Source: Glycine soja
Lineage: Eukaryota > Streptophyta > Magnoliopsida > Fabales > Fabaceae
Direction: 5' to 3'
DNA length: 64,000 nucleotides
Assembly: GCF_004193775.1 (NCBI RefSeq)
Contig: NC_041002.1
Location: 12,064,485 to 12,128,484, forward strand
Part shown: positions 43,887-55,644 of the stretch, piece by piece
Position numbering within the stretch: position 1 is the first letter of the stretch
How the letters are laid out: every line of letters begins with the position of its first letter
Translations under genes and position numbers: made by a program
Notes under the pieces: model-generated
Seen by the model: only the letters and a program-made list of their open reading frames with translations
Databases searched by the model: none
What the model was told of the DNA's origin: nothing

Positions 43887-44423
43887 ATGACATCGAGAAA
43901 AAGAGCTAGAACAAAGGACATCCCTTCATCATCCACTCCAGCAACTCCATCAGTAACCGTAAGACAGGATATCCAAAGCTCACTAACTTTAGTCTTTATG
44001 CTACAAAGCTTATTTCGAGGACAGTTTATTATCATGCACAGCCTGCAAGAGTTGGCTCACAATAGGCCAATCATATCTATGGAGCAATTTCTTGAGCAAG
44101 TAGCCTGGCCTGAAGCTCAACTTCCTTTGGTGAGACCTAACGAGGCTGCTCCGCCTGAGCCCACACCTGGGCAGGTCAATCCAGAGCCAGCTAATCCACA
44201 ATCTCCAGGGGTGAATCCACCTTCTTTTCCTGAGCTTGAAGCAGTTCCCCCATCTCCTCCTATGATTGTCATCTCTGACGCATCATCAAATGAAGCGGCA
44301 AACCCTCCTGATTCACCTGCTACAGAAACAGATGACCCACCTGCTTCCCCAGTTGGAGGAATTGCTGATCTTTCTGATTCGTCATCTGGGGAAGTTGTTG
44401 CTCTCACTGATTCCCCGGTTTAG
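43887..44423 (+). CDS. proline/serine-rich element protein, internally deleted
   Basis: 178 codons from ATG to TAG. It begins MTSRKRARTKDIPSSSTPAT, a basic start typical of an Athila-linked 'plant transposon protein'. It then passes straight to SLFRGQFIIMHSLQELAHNRP and MEQFLEQVAWPEAQ, near the C-terminus of that protein, and ends in an acidic Pro/Ser tail. The large middle domain seems to be deleted in frame. Function is unknown even in full-length relatives. An accidental open frame is possible. Confidence 0.5.
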   Translation: MTSRKRARTKDIPSSSTPATPSVTVRQDIQSSLTLVFMLQSLFRGQFIIMHSLQELAHNRPIISMEQFLEQVAWPEAQLPLVRPNEAAPPEPTPGQVNPEPANPQSPGVNPPSFPELEAVPPSPPMIVISDASSNEAANPPDSPATETDDPPASPVGGIADLSDSSSGEVVALTDSPV

Positions 44424-45794
44424 ACACTGTTGACATTGTTGATTCTTGGTGATACTTTTTGCCTTTTGGTTTATTATTATAATTATGGTTTTAGTACAAT
44501 ATTTCCTTTATGTCTACATACACTACTAGTTTTATTTATTAGTAGTTAGTTTGCTCATCCTGAAGCATTTTGAATAGTTTGACTTGTTTTCTATGACATG
44601 GCAGTAAAACACTTTTATTTTTTTATTTTTTATTTTTGTGAAAAATGGGCGTATGTCTTTATTTTGAATTGAATTCATGATTGTGATGGAGTTTGTGTTC
44701 CTTTTCATGAGTTTGAGCAAGTGTGTATTTTAGACAAAGAAAGAACAAGAATGTGAACTTGCAATTAGAATTGTTAGTCAGTAGACAGATTGATTGTGAA
44801 AGAAAAGCTTGAACCGAAACCGGTGTGAGTGTGAACTTAAACTGTGAGTGAACGACTAGCTGTGAGTATTAATCTTTGCATCAATCTCTGAATTTTAGAA
44901 TGAAGTGTATAAATGAGGACATGATGAAGGCCATGATTGTGCATACACAAGCCTTTTGACCAGAAAGCTTACCTTGAATTATAATTCTATCATTTGCACC
45001 CTTTGTGAGCTAAATGAGTTTGTCAAAAATTTGAACTCTGAACTTAAATAATTCTCTCCATATACCTTGTTTAGATTCTAGGAGAGCTTATGGTTCAAGT
45101 CAAATTTACCCCAAATTTGGGGGAGTGGAACTAATTGGGATGCAAAGAAAGAGATAAAGCATCAGCACACACAGCACATAAGTTGTATATATAAAAAAAA
45201 GGCAATAATAGGAAAGGTGTGCTGATATAATGAGGTCAAAAGCAATGAAAGTGAAAAGCTAGTGAGCAAGCTAATTGTATTAAAAAAAGATCACTTGGAT
45301 AAGTCTAGGATTTGTGCTCTCTTAGAATCTAAAATCTTTGAATCCTAGAAAAACCAATGTATTTTTGTAGCCAAGCCTCACTTCAAGCCTAAGAAAGTCC
45401 TTCTGATTTTGTTTATACATTTCTAACTTTATAGCATGAGATGAAATTCAAAGATTGGACCTCTTGCTAGTTGTTATTAATGAATAGCTTAAACACTTGT
45501 GCTTGAGTGAAACAGTAGCTGTGAGACTATGGTTTAAGCTACTTTCCTTGATATCTGTCTTATGCCTAACTCCATCTAATTGTTCAGGTTACATTTTATT
45601 CTTCTCTTTGGATAACTGCATACCTTGTGAAAGACAAGTGATGGGGGCATTTTACTTCATTCTTTTATCATGTAATCAGTAACTTTTGTTGCATACACCT
45701 TTGTACATAGTCATTGCATGTCAATGTCACCTGAGGACAAGTGAGTTGTTCTCTTTTTTCTTGAGGACAAGCAAAACTATAAATTTGGGGGAGT
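44424..45794 (+). other. Athila 3' untranslated region with purine tract
   Basis: There is no real gene. It ends with GAGGACAAGC words and the purine tract TTTGGGGGAG (about 45784-45793), directly before the 3' LTR. Confidence 0.7.
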
Positions 45795-47212
45795 TGTTAG
45801 TCGGTGAATACGACTAACTTTTGTGTATAAAACTTGTGTAAATTGTATCAAACTCTTCCAATTTATAGTTATTTTGTAGTGTTATAAGTATTTTCTGTTA
45901 AGTATAGGTAATAAATACTTAGTACTTCCATTTTGTGTGTTTAATAATCATTTTCCCTCAATTTCAGGTTAATTAGGCAAGCTTTGAAAAATGTTGTTTT
46001 TCACCTTCTCTCTAAGCCAATCTGCTGGCTTAGTGAGCTTCCGCTAAGTGCAACACTCATGGGTTAAGCACGAGGAAGACTCTGGAAGAAGATGAGCTAT
46101 ACAGGTTCGCTAAGCGCACCGCTTCATCTCACTAAGTGCACCGCTTCAGTTCATCCACTAAGCGAGAAAGGCACGCGCTAAGCCGAAATTCACTAATGTG
46201 CGCTAAGCGGTCCATAATTGCACTAAGCGCACGAACTCGAACAAGGCCACCTATTTAAGCCTGAAATCAGATTTTAGAGAAGGAGTTTGGACTGGGATTC
46301 AGAGCTTTGCATGTATAGAGTTTCTAGAGAGAGAAAGGTCCAAGTTCCAAAGAGTTTTGAGAGATTTTACTGTGTGAAGATCTGCAGAGACCAGAGCTTG
46401 AAGCAGGAGCTAGTTTGAGAGCTTGAGATGAGTTTGTGAGTGATTGTGAGATCCTAGAGGTGAATGAGACATCCTCACCACTTGTATTTTTGCAATCTTT
46501 CATCTTGTTCTTCTCTTTGTTGTAAAGAAGGCTTCCTGGTATGGAAAGCTAAATCCTCTGTTGGATCTTCCCTGTAGATACCTGATGTAAATATATTTTT
46601 ATCTATTTAATGATGTTTTGTGTGTTCTCTGTGCTATCTGCTTTTCACTCCAGTATGCCTTTACCTTGATCCACGTAGATGCATGCTTTGTTAGGGTCAT
46701 TCAATAGTGGAAACTGATCTGACTCTAAAGTCCTTGATAATACAAGGCTAAGTTGTCGTACTATCACGAGGAATCGGGGTACGATAAGTTAGTTGTGTAT
46801 GTGTGTCTTAATGCGGTCCTAGTTGAGTTTAGTCTTACAAGAGGAATCTGCGGATGATGCTTGATCAGGATTAGGCTAAACTATCATGAGGAATCGGGGT
46901 TTAGTATCTCAGGAGACATCATAAGAACACATGAGCATTGTTAGATAGAGAATATCATTTCAGCATCAGGCACCTATTAGGAAGACCAATGTGTTTCTAC
47001 TTGTTTTTACACATCATTTCTCTGGCGTGATTTTCTTTCTTTTTGCATAGACATTTTATACACCTGTTCATATTCATACTTATCTTTACACACCAAACAC
47101 TTATTTGCTGAAATAGCTTACCAAATAACACAAGTTCCCCGAGAGTTCGATACTCGATTCTTACTGTTTTATATTACTTGTGCGATCCGGTGCACTTGCC
47201 GGAAGCCGAACA
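45795..47212 (+). repeat. 3' LTR of the Athila-type element
   Basis: 1418 bp. It has a duplicated CACTAAGTGCACCGCTTCA-type unit near 46100-46155 that the 5' LTR lacks. Confidence 0.9.
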
Positions 47213-47948
47213 ACCTACAAGGAAGAACCAATAGAGGATTTAGCTCTCCGTAATTGGGAAGCTTCCTTTACAACAAAGAGAAGAGAAAAATGAAGGATTG
47301 AAGAAATGCAAGTAGTGGGGATGTCTCCTCCACCTCTAGAACCTCACTTATTTCCTTTTCAAGCTCAGTTCTCTGCCAGTCTTCGCACAGCATAAGCTCT
47401 CAAAACTCTCTGGAACTTGGACCTTTCTTTCTCTAGAAATCTATAAACATGAAAAAGCTTCGAGAATTGCCAAACTCTCCTTTCATTTCTGATTTCAGGC
47501 TTAAATAGGTGGCTTTGTTGGTGCTTGCGCACTTAGCGAGCATAAGTGAATTTCGGCTTAGCGTGCGTCATCTCCCTTAGCAGATGCATGCAAGCGGTGT
47601 GCTTAGCGGGATGAGCCCTCACTTAGTGCGTGTGTCTAGTTCATCCTTCTTCCAAATTCTTCCTCGCGCTCAGCCGCAAGAGTGGTGTGCTCAGCGGACG
47701 GCTCGCTAAGCCGGCAGATTGGCTTAGCGAGTAGATCATAATCAGCACTTCACAAACTTGCCTAATTAACCTGGAATTGAAAGGAAATGATTATTAAATA
47801 CACAAAATGGGAGTACTTAGTATTTATTATCTATATTTAACAAAAAGTAATTACAACACTACAAAATAACCATAAATGGGAGGAGTTAGATACAATTTTC
47901 ACAGATTTATTACACAAAAGTTAGTCGTATTCATCCACTAACACCTAT

Positions 47949-48363
47949 CACCAACAAGTAAGTGCTGCGAGCTGGGCCAAACATGTTGGTACACCAATCA
48001 CTTGAAAATTTTTCCATTTTATTGTAGATGACATAGGCCTGTTGGTATCTTAAGAGCTTCAGCAATGATTGCAAAAGACAAGAAAAATATTTGTAAGAAA
48101 ATTCTACTTGTAAGAAGGTTGCATAAGAAAATTCCAGATATGAAAAGCTCCAAACAATAATTTCAAATTTCATTATTAACTTTCAACAATATCTTATACA
48201 CAAGACTGTACCACTTGCATATTGTACCCCAAATAGTACTTTGGCAATAATACTACTTTGGAAGTTGGCAAAGAGTAAAAGTAGAAGTTGCCACGTATTC
48301 ATTCATTGTTTTTCCCACTATTGATACAAAGAGAGAAATCATACAAAATCCAATATTCCATAC
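47949..48363. other. no gene identified
   Basis: A minus-strand frame near 48030-47960 (MFGPARSTYLLV) looks exon-like, with an AG before it and GT after, but I recognise no family and it does not match the expected next RRP44 exon. Confidence 0.35.
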
Positions 48364-49054
48364 CTTGATTTCAGTATCTCTATCACCTATCTCCCAAATA
48401 GTTCCCACATAATGGCCTAATGGATATGGAGACTGGCGATCCCAAGAATCAACTGCCACAATAATCCTCTTGTCCAAAAGGTTCTCAAGTTGACGGGTTT
48501 GGATTCGAATGTTGGGAATTCTGCGGTCTTTGGAGACAAACAAGGCATGGGCAATACCACTACTCCCTGCAGGCATAGGCATTGGCTCCAAAGATCCACA
48601 ATACCTGAAAAGAGATTTCAACATACCAATCATGAAACATCACAACATATACACTTACAAAATGAAATATACAGACACATACTTATTAGTTAACATTTCT
48701 GTAAACAAAAAGTATTGATAATTGATAAGTTTAACAAGATCAACATTTTAATAAACAAAAATTTCTGATCAGTTAACAAAGGTTTAACGTTATGACTATA
48801 CAAATAGCATATCTATCTTAAACAAAGAATCTACATGAACCTTTATGCTCAAAGACATGTCAAATATTTTATTTTACTTTAATTTTTTCATTATGTGTTG
48901 CACCTAAAGTTACCTAAAGTATGACATAGAAACTATGAAAGAATAGGTAGCTAGTGTGCCACATAATGACATCACAAAGATTAATTATAAAGTTAACTAT
49001 CCCATTTTCTAGATGGTATAATCAGTAAGTGTATGTTGACAGTTACAACAAACC

Positions 49055-49164
49055 ATTCTGCCAAACAAGCATAACTTGCATGAGTGTAGAGCACCCAATC
49101 TCTGACAACAAACCAACAGATCGAGCTATATGTTCCAGTTCAATTTGCCTTGTATTAACTTAGA
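49055..49164 (+). repeat. 110-bp dispersed repeat, copy 1
   Basis: It is about 90% identical by eye to 53702-53811, in the same orientation (ATTCTGCCAAACAAGCATAA ... ATTAACTTAGA). The sequences on either side differ. Identity unknown. Confidence 0.85.
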
Positions 49165-50359
49165 TGGAGACACTAAGGTAACATTATCCTGTTTAAGGGT
49201 GTTATTATTTCCAGCATGTGCAAAGACTGGGCAACCATCGTAATTTTTATCTCCCCAATTTTATTAGTTTGATCCCTCCTTGTTGTGAATGAGGTATTAT
49301 TCTCTTCATATCATACATTCCATCTTTTCTTTCTAATAAAATTTCCTTATCTTTAACAAAATTAAAAACTCATTGATTTCATTTAGTTGGAACAAAATAA
49401 TTGTCCTTTCCATTTGGTGATCAAATAGTGTCGATATCTCAACTTTAAAAAAAGATGGAGCTGATTGTTTTTATTTATCACTTGGATCAAATAGTGCCAA
49501 TATCTCATAGCATGCACCTTTGTTGGGGGGGGGGGGGGGTTAAAATAAGAAATATTGTTAGAAGGAAGAAAGAATGGAAGAATATGATGGAAGAGGATAA
49601 TACCTTACTTAACAAGGAGTCAAAGACTTTACAAGAAGAAACAAAGAGAAATCAGATAAACATGTTAGTATAATAACCAATAAAGCATTTTAGTGTCTTT
49701 CCATATCTGCCTGCTACCTCTCTTAAAAACCATTTGCCAAGCACCTAAGTGAGGCCTGAAAAATATAGTTGAAGATAAAAATAAGATTGATTTTGAGTGA
49801 ATATTCTTGAATGGTCAATACACAGTTACACACACTCAGTTAAATGATATATATACAGAGATTACTAATAAAGTACACTCACAAAAAAGGGTAATTATCT
49901 CAATTTCTTAAGATACAATGAACCTGAGTTGTACAATGAAATAAAGCTGATTGGAAATTGGGATAGTGATAAATACCAAGGATAAAAAAGATAGAAAATA
50001 ATATGTAATCTAGGAAATAACAAAAAAATGAGCAGTGGAAATGATTTTATTAATGCCAACCAGAGAAAACAATTCTCCTACTGGAACCAAAGGCCCCTCC
50101 GAGATGCTACTCTCAGTCCTACAAATTAGTGCTTTCCTCCCCCTTTCCAACCCTTCTCTCATAATATCCTCCAACTAACTCAGCCACGTCACGAAATCCC
50201 CATGATAGAAAATTCCCTCATTGTCCCTACCACCTTCTGGAGTACACTTTTGGTATAGGTTCCTTGCTAGGATCCAAGCCCTATAGTTGATCCTTATCTG
50301 AGCCTTTTTTATCACTCATGTTAGTGCTTAGCTTTACTGAGTTTTAAAAGATTGGCTAA
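49165..50359. other. no gene seen; poly-G run
   Basis: Includes a run of about 16 G at about 49524-49540. The block 50030-50340 (minus) resembles the outer part of an LTR or 3' untranslated region but is not assignable. Confidence 0.4.
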
Positions 50360-50364
50360 AATTT

Positions 50365-51298
50365 TGTTAAAACATAAGCACTTAGACAATGAAGGAAAGC
50401 TGGAGTTGCTGCACATGATGTCCAACGAATCAGATTGGGCTACACAATGCACAAGGCAAGATAAAATGTCAAATGAAGAATTGAAGCTGCAGGATCCACG
50501 ATGTCGGATACGATGTCCAGGACATCCTGCCCGAAAATACTGGACACATAAATCTGTTATATCTTTAACAGATTAATGTGCAGTTAGCAACAGATTTGGC
50601 GATCTATCTTTAGGAACGAATTAAAAGATAATTAAAGTTCGAATTACAAACTTGAATAGTTCGTTCAGGGATTAAAGATTAAAGATAAAAACTAAAAGAT
50701 CAAACTTTATCTTTTAGATCTTTAAGTGCAGATTTTCAGGAGAATGATAGATCTTATCCAGCGCAAGTTGTTGCAGCCCAGATACGCACACTGCTATATA
50801 AACATGAAGGCTGCACGAGTTTTGTACCAAGTCCGAGATTGAAGAGTTATTTTGTGAGTTTTGGGACTTGAGTGTTTTGTGAGCCACCTTGATGTTACCC
50901 TAACATCAAGTGTTGGACCTGAGTGTGTAGAGTTGATCTCTATTGTTCAGAGAGCAATCTCTGGTGTGTCTTTGATTTATTTGTAAACACGGGAGAGTGA
51001 TTGAGAGGGAGTGAGAGGGGTTCTCATATCTAAGAGTGGCTCTTAGGTAGAGGTTGCATGGGTAGTGGTTAGGTGAGAAGGTTGTAAACAGTGGCTGTTA
51101 GATCTTCGAACTAACACTATTTTAGTGGATTTCCTCCCTGGCTTGGTAGCCCCCAGATGTAGGTGACGTTGCACCGAACTGGGTTAACAATTCTCTTGTG
51201 TTATTTACTTGTTTAATCTGTTCATACTGTCAAATATAATCTGCATGTTCTAAAGCGTGATGTCGTGACATCCGGTACGACATCTGTCATCGGTATCA
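50365..51298 (+). mobile_element. SIRE-like copia solo LTR
   Basis: It begins TGTTAAAACATAAGCACTTA and ends ...GACATCTGTCATCGGTATCA. A TATA box (TGCTATATAAACATG) lies near 50792. AATTT flanks it at 50360-50364 and at 51300-51304, one base off the LTR end, which supports a solo LTR. No internal region follows. The start and end resemble the soybean SIRE1 family as I know it. Confidence 0.72.
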
Positions 51299-51962
51299 GA
51301 ATTTCAACTCAGCCTCAGGTTTATAATTCCAACAAATATCTTTTACCAAATCATATCTAAGGGCTGAGAAATGTTTTTTTTAAATACAAGCATTTTAAAA
51401 CCAAATAGACACCAAAGAAGATAACACCCCACTATCGAATAAACTTCCTTATCAGTCCTGCTAAAGCCTTTGAATTTAAAAAGAAACTGATCCAAAGAAA
51501 AGGGGGCATATAGTGGTCACCAAACTTTCCAAATAGCCTACTTGATAAGTTGACATTGATCTACTAGAACCATACACATTATTGTTGTTATTATTGAACC
51601 ACTGCCCGAAGATATTGGAGGAAGTTTTGGATTTTCAAGGACAACTTTCTACTCATTATGGAGTCGATTAATACAAAAAAGTAGAGCATGACTTAAATTG
51701 GCCCAAAATGAAATAGGATCTTTCTCTGTTTGTGGTGGTAATGTGGTAGTTTGTATGTCAAAGTGTATCATGAACATCCTTGCCAACTTGCTTGATTGTC
51801 TTGGTTTCATGCTTGTTTTCCTTTCTTATAGTGTTTGTAGTTAAAAACAGTTTTAACCTTTTCTTTATTGAAACAAGTTATATTATATCATAATGAATCT
51901 TCTATGAAGCTTTTCAATTTTTGCATCCAGCATATATTCCTTAAATAGTTCTAAATACTTAG

Positions 51963-52468
51963 TCTGAAACTGACAGTACATCTTTAAAGGTTTTGCCTCC
52001 ATGGATGATTACATCAGGTGTGAATCTTACAAAGGAACAACATGGAGAGGTGAAGCAAGAAACAAAGATGGATGGGACTTCAACTTCCACAACAGCACAG
52101 AACACAGATGACAAGAAGTCAAAAATTGGACATGACAACAATCAAAATATTCAGGTTCTTAAAATAAGATAGACTTTTTCCCTTTTTGTTTGAGTTTCGT
52201 TGCCCTTCATCCCAAACGTATAAGACCATTTTTGTTGGCTAAATATTTCGGTTTCCTTTACTATTTTTATAGGATAAGTATATTAAGGCTTATTATGCTG
52301 CTTTACTTAAACAACAACACAAATTGGAAGAAGTTGCAAAAAAACAATTGTCAAACACATTTGCTGCTGCTAATCCTTCTAGCAGTACTTCCAATCGTCA
52401 GGTTGGCATGAAATCAAAATGTGAGGAAGACGATGATGATACTGAATGGGAGGAGGCTCCAATTGCAG
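51963..52468 (+). pseudogene. TFIIE alpha-subunit gene fragment, two exons
   Basis: Exon 51963-52154 (64 codons, open) reads LPPWMITSGVNLTKEQHGEV and DDKKSKIGHDNNQN. Exon 52273-52468 continues DKYIKAYYAALLKQQHKLEE, SNRQVGMKSKCEEDDDDTEW and EEAPIAG. The borders are AG/GT and the phase fits. This is the C-terminal part of the large subunit of general factor TFIIE, which recruits TFIIH to RNA polymerase II. The N-terminal zinc and winged-helix part and the last acidic exon were not found. It lies on the opposite strand inside the RRP44 intron. Confidence 0.85.
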
Positions 52469-53701
52469 GTACAATTGTTGTCTTTTAATGTGATTTGACT
52501 AAAATTTGGATCCTCAAGTAATCCCTAATGTTTTGAAACATATGTTTAATGTTACCTTCCCAGTCCCCTCTAAAAGGCATAAAACTTTAAATAATAAATT
52601 TTGATTTCACTAAAAGGGTAGATCTGAGAATAGAACAGACTATTTGATTCCATTCTATTTGCATGCCAAATGCTACCTTTGTATTCCATCAATGTTCTCA
52701 ACATCAACCAGGAAACAATAATGGCTTTAATAGTTTTCTTAGGCTAGTTGCCATACTGGGATTTTAAATTGCAATTTCAGTATGTGGTGGAACCATTGCA
52801 GGTAGTGCAATCTATACTCACTGTAATGTGTTTGTGACATTTTCTACAAATATGGTGTTGTGCTGCACCAACTGATAAGATCTACTATTTAAATCCTTGG
52901 TTTGGATCATGTTTGACTGACTATTGGTGTTAGTTAGACGAGCATAAAAGTTGGTTCCCTTAAACACTATTTTGAATAATATGGAAGGAACTACTACCAA
53001 GAAATTGTGTCAAGTGTTGTGAATAGGAAGGATTACTTTGTTATTTGAGGTGATGTGTTGCTAGTAATATTTAAATATGAAGTCATGTCTATTTTATGGA
53101 CCCATTTAATTTGTCTGGGTCTTATTAAGTTGATTTTTCAGTAATATTATGGCACTTCTTGTGTTGGGTTTTTCAAATTGATTAGACACTTTAAAAGATT
53201 GGAATTAGAAAACTAAGACTCTTTTTTTAAGAGACTACACTGATGCAATTAAGGATCAATTTTGTGATTTATGTTTGTGATTGTGATAGAACATCAAATT
53301 TGAACTGAAATCATTTATTGAAACAAGCTGAAATTACACACTATAGAGATAGTATTCTGACTATTCTCTGTTCTCAAACTCAAGTCACAAACAAAATGGC
53401 ATGACTATTCTATGTACAAACAAAATAGTAGGTTACTCTATTAATTGACACCATTTCATAGCCTCTATGAATAAGTGGTCAAGAGTTATATCCTTACAGC
53501 TCCTATTTTTCTAGATATAAGTTCAATTTGAATACAAGGAAGGTGGGCCTGTGCATTGTTCACACTTGAAGGCTTGAAGAACAGTTGTTTTAGGAGGTCT
53601 GTTAGATATCAAAACCATTCACAGAGTCTTTGCCTAAGAGAGTAAACTTTTGGGATATTTGGTCATTGACAATGATTACAAAAGTTAAAAATAAAAAAAA
53701 A
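52469..53701. other. no gene seen; probably TFIIE-alpha intron or flank
   Basis: The expected last exon (acidic, ending WEEG) could not be found. AT-rich with no defined repeats. Confidence 0.4.
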
Positions 53702-53811
53702 ATTCTGCCAAACAAGTATAACTTGCATGAGTGTACAACACCCAATCTCTGACAACCAACCAACAGATCGAGCTATATGTTCCAATTCAATTTGCCTTGT
53801 ATTAACTTAGA
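53702..53811 (+). repeat. 110-bp dispersed repeat, copy 2
   Basis: Partner of 49055-49164, 4.6 kb away and in direct orientation. Confidence 0.85.
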
Positions 53812-54415
53812 GGATTTGTTCATGGAACAATACTTGAGATGGTTAAGGATTTTTAACAGTGCTGCATTGTAAAAGGGCAATGTAATCCATATTCTGCTAT
53901 GAAAAAACTGATAAGGCACTTTCCCTTATCACCGATACTTACCAAAGTTGAGATTGAGGTTATCATTTCTATCTTTAAAGGAATTATTAGTTAAAGATCA
54001 AGCCAATACAAAGTTATGGCTGTTCAAAAGGGATAAAAATATATGTATCTCTACATTTTTGTACCAGTTCTTACTAATTCAATAGCAGAACATCCCTTAA
54101 TTAATGGAGATAAAGAGATATTAGTTTCCTCTAATGAAAAAAGGTTAATTCAGATTCCAATCAAATGAATACCAGTTTGTAAGTAAAACATAAATGCTTT
54201 GTTAAGGGAAAATGAAAACAAGAGACGTTCGATGAATCCCATGTATCTAAAATCTAAATTGTACAACAGAGCTCAATTATATGACTAAGGTCACAACCAC
54301 ACAAATCATTGTTAACCTAATTAACATACATGCATGATTTGATTAGCCTATACAATGAAGTTAAACACTATTTAAGTATTTCGAACATGCTCCACGTAAT
54401 TAAAAAGATACTTAC
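53812..54415. other. no gene seen; within the RRP44 intron
   Basis: Directly downstream, on the minus strand, of the RRP44 exon donor at 54415. No other feature. Confidence 0.4.
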
Positions 54416-55309
54416 GAATGCCAATTTTTGTTTATAATGCCAACAATATGAGCAGAAGGACGACTGGGCACAACATTTACTTGTTCAGAAGAACCCTGCT
54501 GAGGAATAGTTCTAGGTGCATCATCAGCACTATCTGGAGCTAGATGAACATCTTCATCCTCATCCTCATCCTTGTCTTCTGCAAGAAAATAATATTACTT
54601 GAAGGAGAATTTAAATAGAAAAACAAGTTCATAGACATGTGCATACACAAAGACAGAAGCTATTTCAGGCTTAAGAAGTAGCATGCACAGGTCAAATACA
54701 ATATGGAAGAGAAGAAAACAAAGTAGCATGTTTTCACACTTATCCGGCTCATATTAAGGCAACTTTAATATAAATCTCTCAATAACTTAAATATGTGAAC
54801 ATGTAGCACTAATGAAAAGCTCTTTGTATTAATGTAGTTGTACTTTCAGTCCTAAGGCATGTCATCCCCTTTTTCCCTTGTATTTCTTCTCTCCTATAAT
54901 AAAGTTTCTTTTTCCGTCCAAAATAATAAAAATAATATAACTACACAAAGAACATTACTGTCAGACTTAGTCAAAAATCATGAACCAAATGATAATAACC
55001 TTCGAAGAACCACACCCCAAAAACTAGCTATTCTAAGTGGAGAGCCCAAGGCCTTATAAACCCTATATTACAATCCCATACTTCCAATGAGGAATGATGT
55101 CCCATAACTTGCAATTGGATCCTAACACAAAATGACTAGGAAGGCTTATTTGTGAATTGAAATACATCATAAATCGTACGATTTTTTTATAAATTACTAG
55201 AAATAGCATTAAATATATTTTATCAAAATAAAACATTACAAACATCCATATATTAGCATTTTCAATCCAAAAAGTTCAGCACTCTACTCCTATGAGAAAA
55301 TGAGAAAGG

Positions 55310-55644
55310 AAATTTTTCTAATTGTGCTTAAGGATTCTGAAACACCCATTTTTGCTTCATGAAGTGAGACCCCTTGTAAACATGTTTTCTGCAAATACAA
55401 CAGCAAAATGAATTCTATTTCTTAAACAATAGCACATGAATCAATTAATAATGTTCAATTACGTGATCTCAAATTATGTAACAAGATCTTGTAATAAGCA
55501 AAGTATAGTAAGTAGTACAACCTGGCATTGAGGTGAAGTCACTGCCTTGGAATGAGAACCTTGAGAGTTTTTTAAGAAAGGGCTCCTTCTTGTCGTGAAG
55601 GTGGCAGACATTGAAGAGGAGGAACCAGCAACCACCGCTGACAT
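55310..55644 (-). pseudogene. first two exons of a plastid-leader-like gene, family not named
   Basis: The ATG at 55644 begins MSAVVAGSSSSMSATFTTRR, rich in Ser/Thr/Arg without acidic residues, like a chloroplast transit peptide. The exon ends CAG/GT at 55522 after 41 codons in phase 0. The next candidate exon starts after TTGCAG at 55388 (KTCLQGVSLHEAKMGVSESL) and stays open to about 55300. No later exon was recognised. It lies beside other truncated gene pieces, so it is probably another captured 5' end. Confidence 0.45.

Larger units (their letters stand above)
40035..47212 (+). mobile_element. non-autonomous Athila-type Ty3/gypsy element
   Basis: LTRs at 40035-41398 (1364 bp) and 45795-47212 (1418 bp) start TGTTAGTCGG and end CCGAACA. 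The primer site is tRNA-Asp type (41405). The interior of 4.4 kb keeps a gag-like piece, a long non-coding part rich in GCTAAGC words, and one small open frame. Protease, RT, RNase H and integrase are all missing. The layout resembles non-autonomous Athila relatives known in soybean. The flanks at the insertion (ACTTG, ACCTA) do not form a clean duplication. Confidence 0.85.
39402..47943 (-). mobile_element. Athila-type solo LTR, split by a same-family element
   Basis: Pieces 39402-40034 and 47213-47943 together make one LTR in minus orientation, similar to the LTRs of the element between them. CCTAT precedes it (39397-39401) and follows it (47944-47948), so the target duplication is intact although 7.2 kb has been inserted. 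No internal region belongs to this copy, so LTR-LTR recombination removed it before the second insertion. Confidence 0.85.
48364..54578 (-). pseudogene. RRP44: RRP44/DIS3 exosome nuclease gene fragment, two exons
   Basis: Exon 54578-54416 reads EDVHLAPDSADDAPRTIPQQ and RPSAHIVGIINKNWHS. Exon 48604-48364 continues YCGSLEPMPMPAGSSGIAHA, ALFVSKDRRIPNIRIQTRQL, LDKRIIVAVDSWD and EIGDRDTE. The exons join in phase across an intron of 5.8 kb. Both are open with proper AG/GT borders. This is the cold-shock region of the catalytic exosome subunit that degrades RNA 3' to 5'. The PIN domain and the RNB nuclease domain are absent. The enlarged intron holds TFIIE-alpha exons on the other strand and a solo LTR. 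A next exon towards 48000 was not recognised. Confidence 0.85.

Noticed and set aside
44117..44407. 96-codon minus-strand glycine/serine-rich frame
   Set aside because: It is the antisense of the proline-rich frame 43887-44423, and such composition gives open antisense frames by itself.
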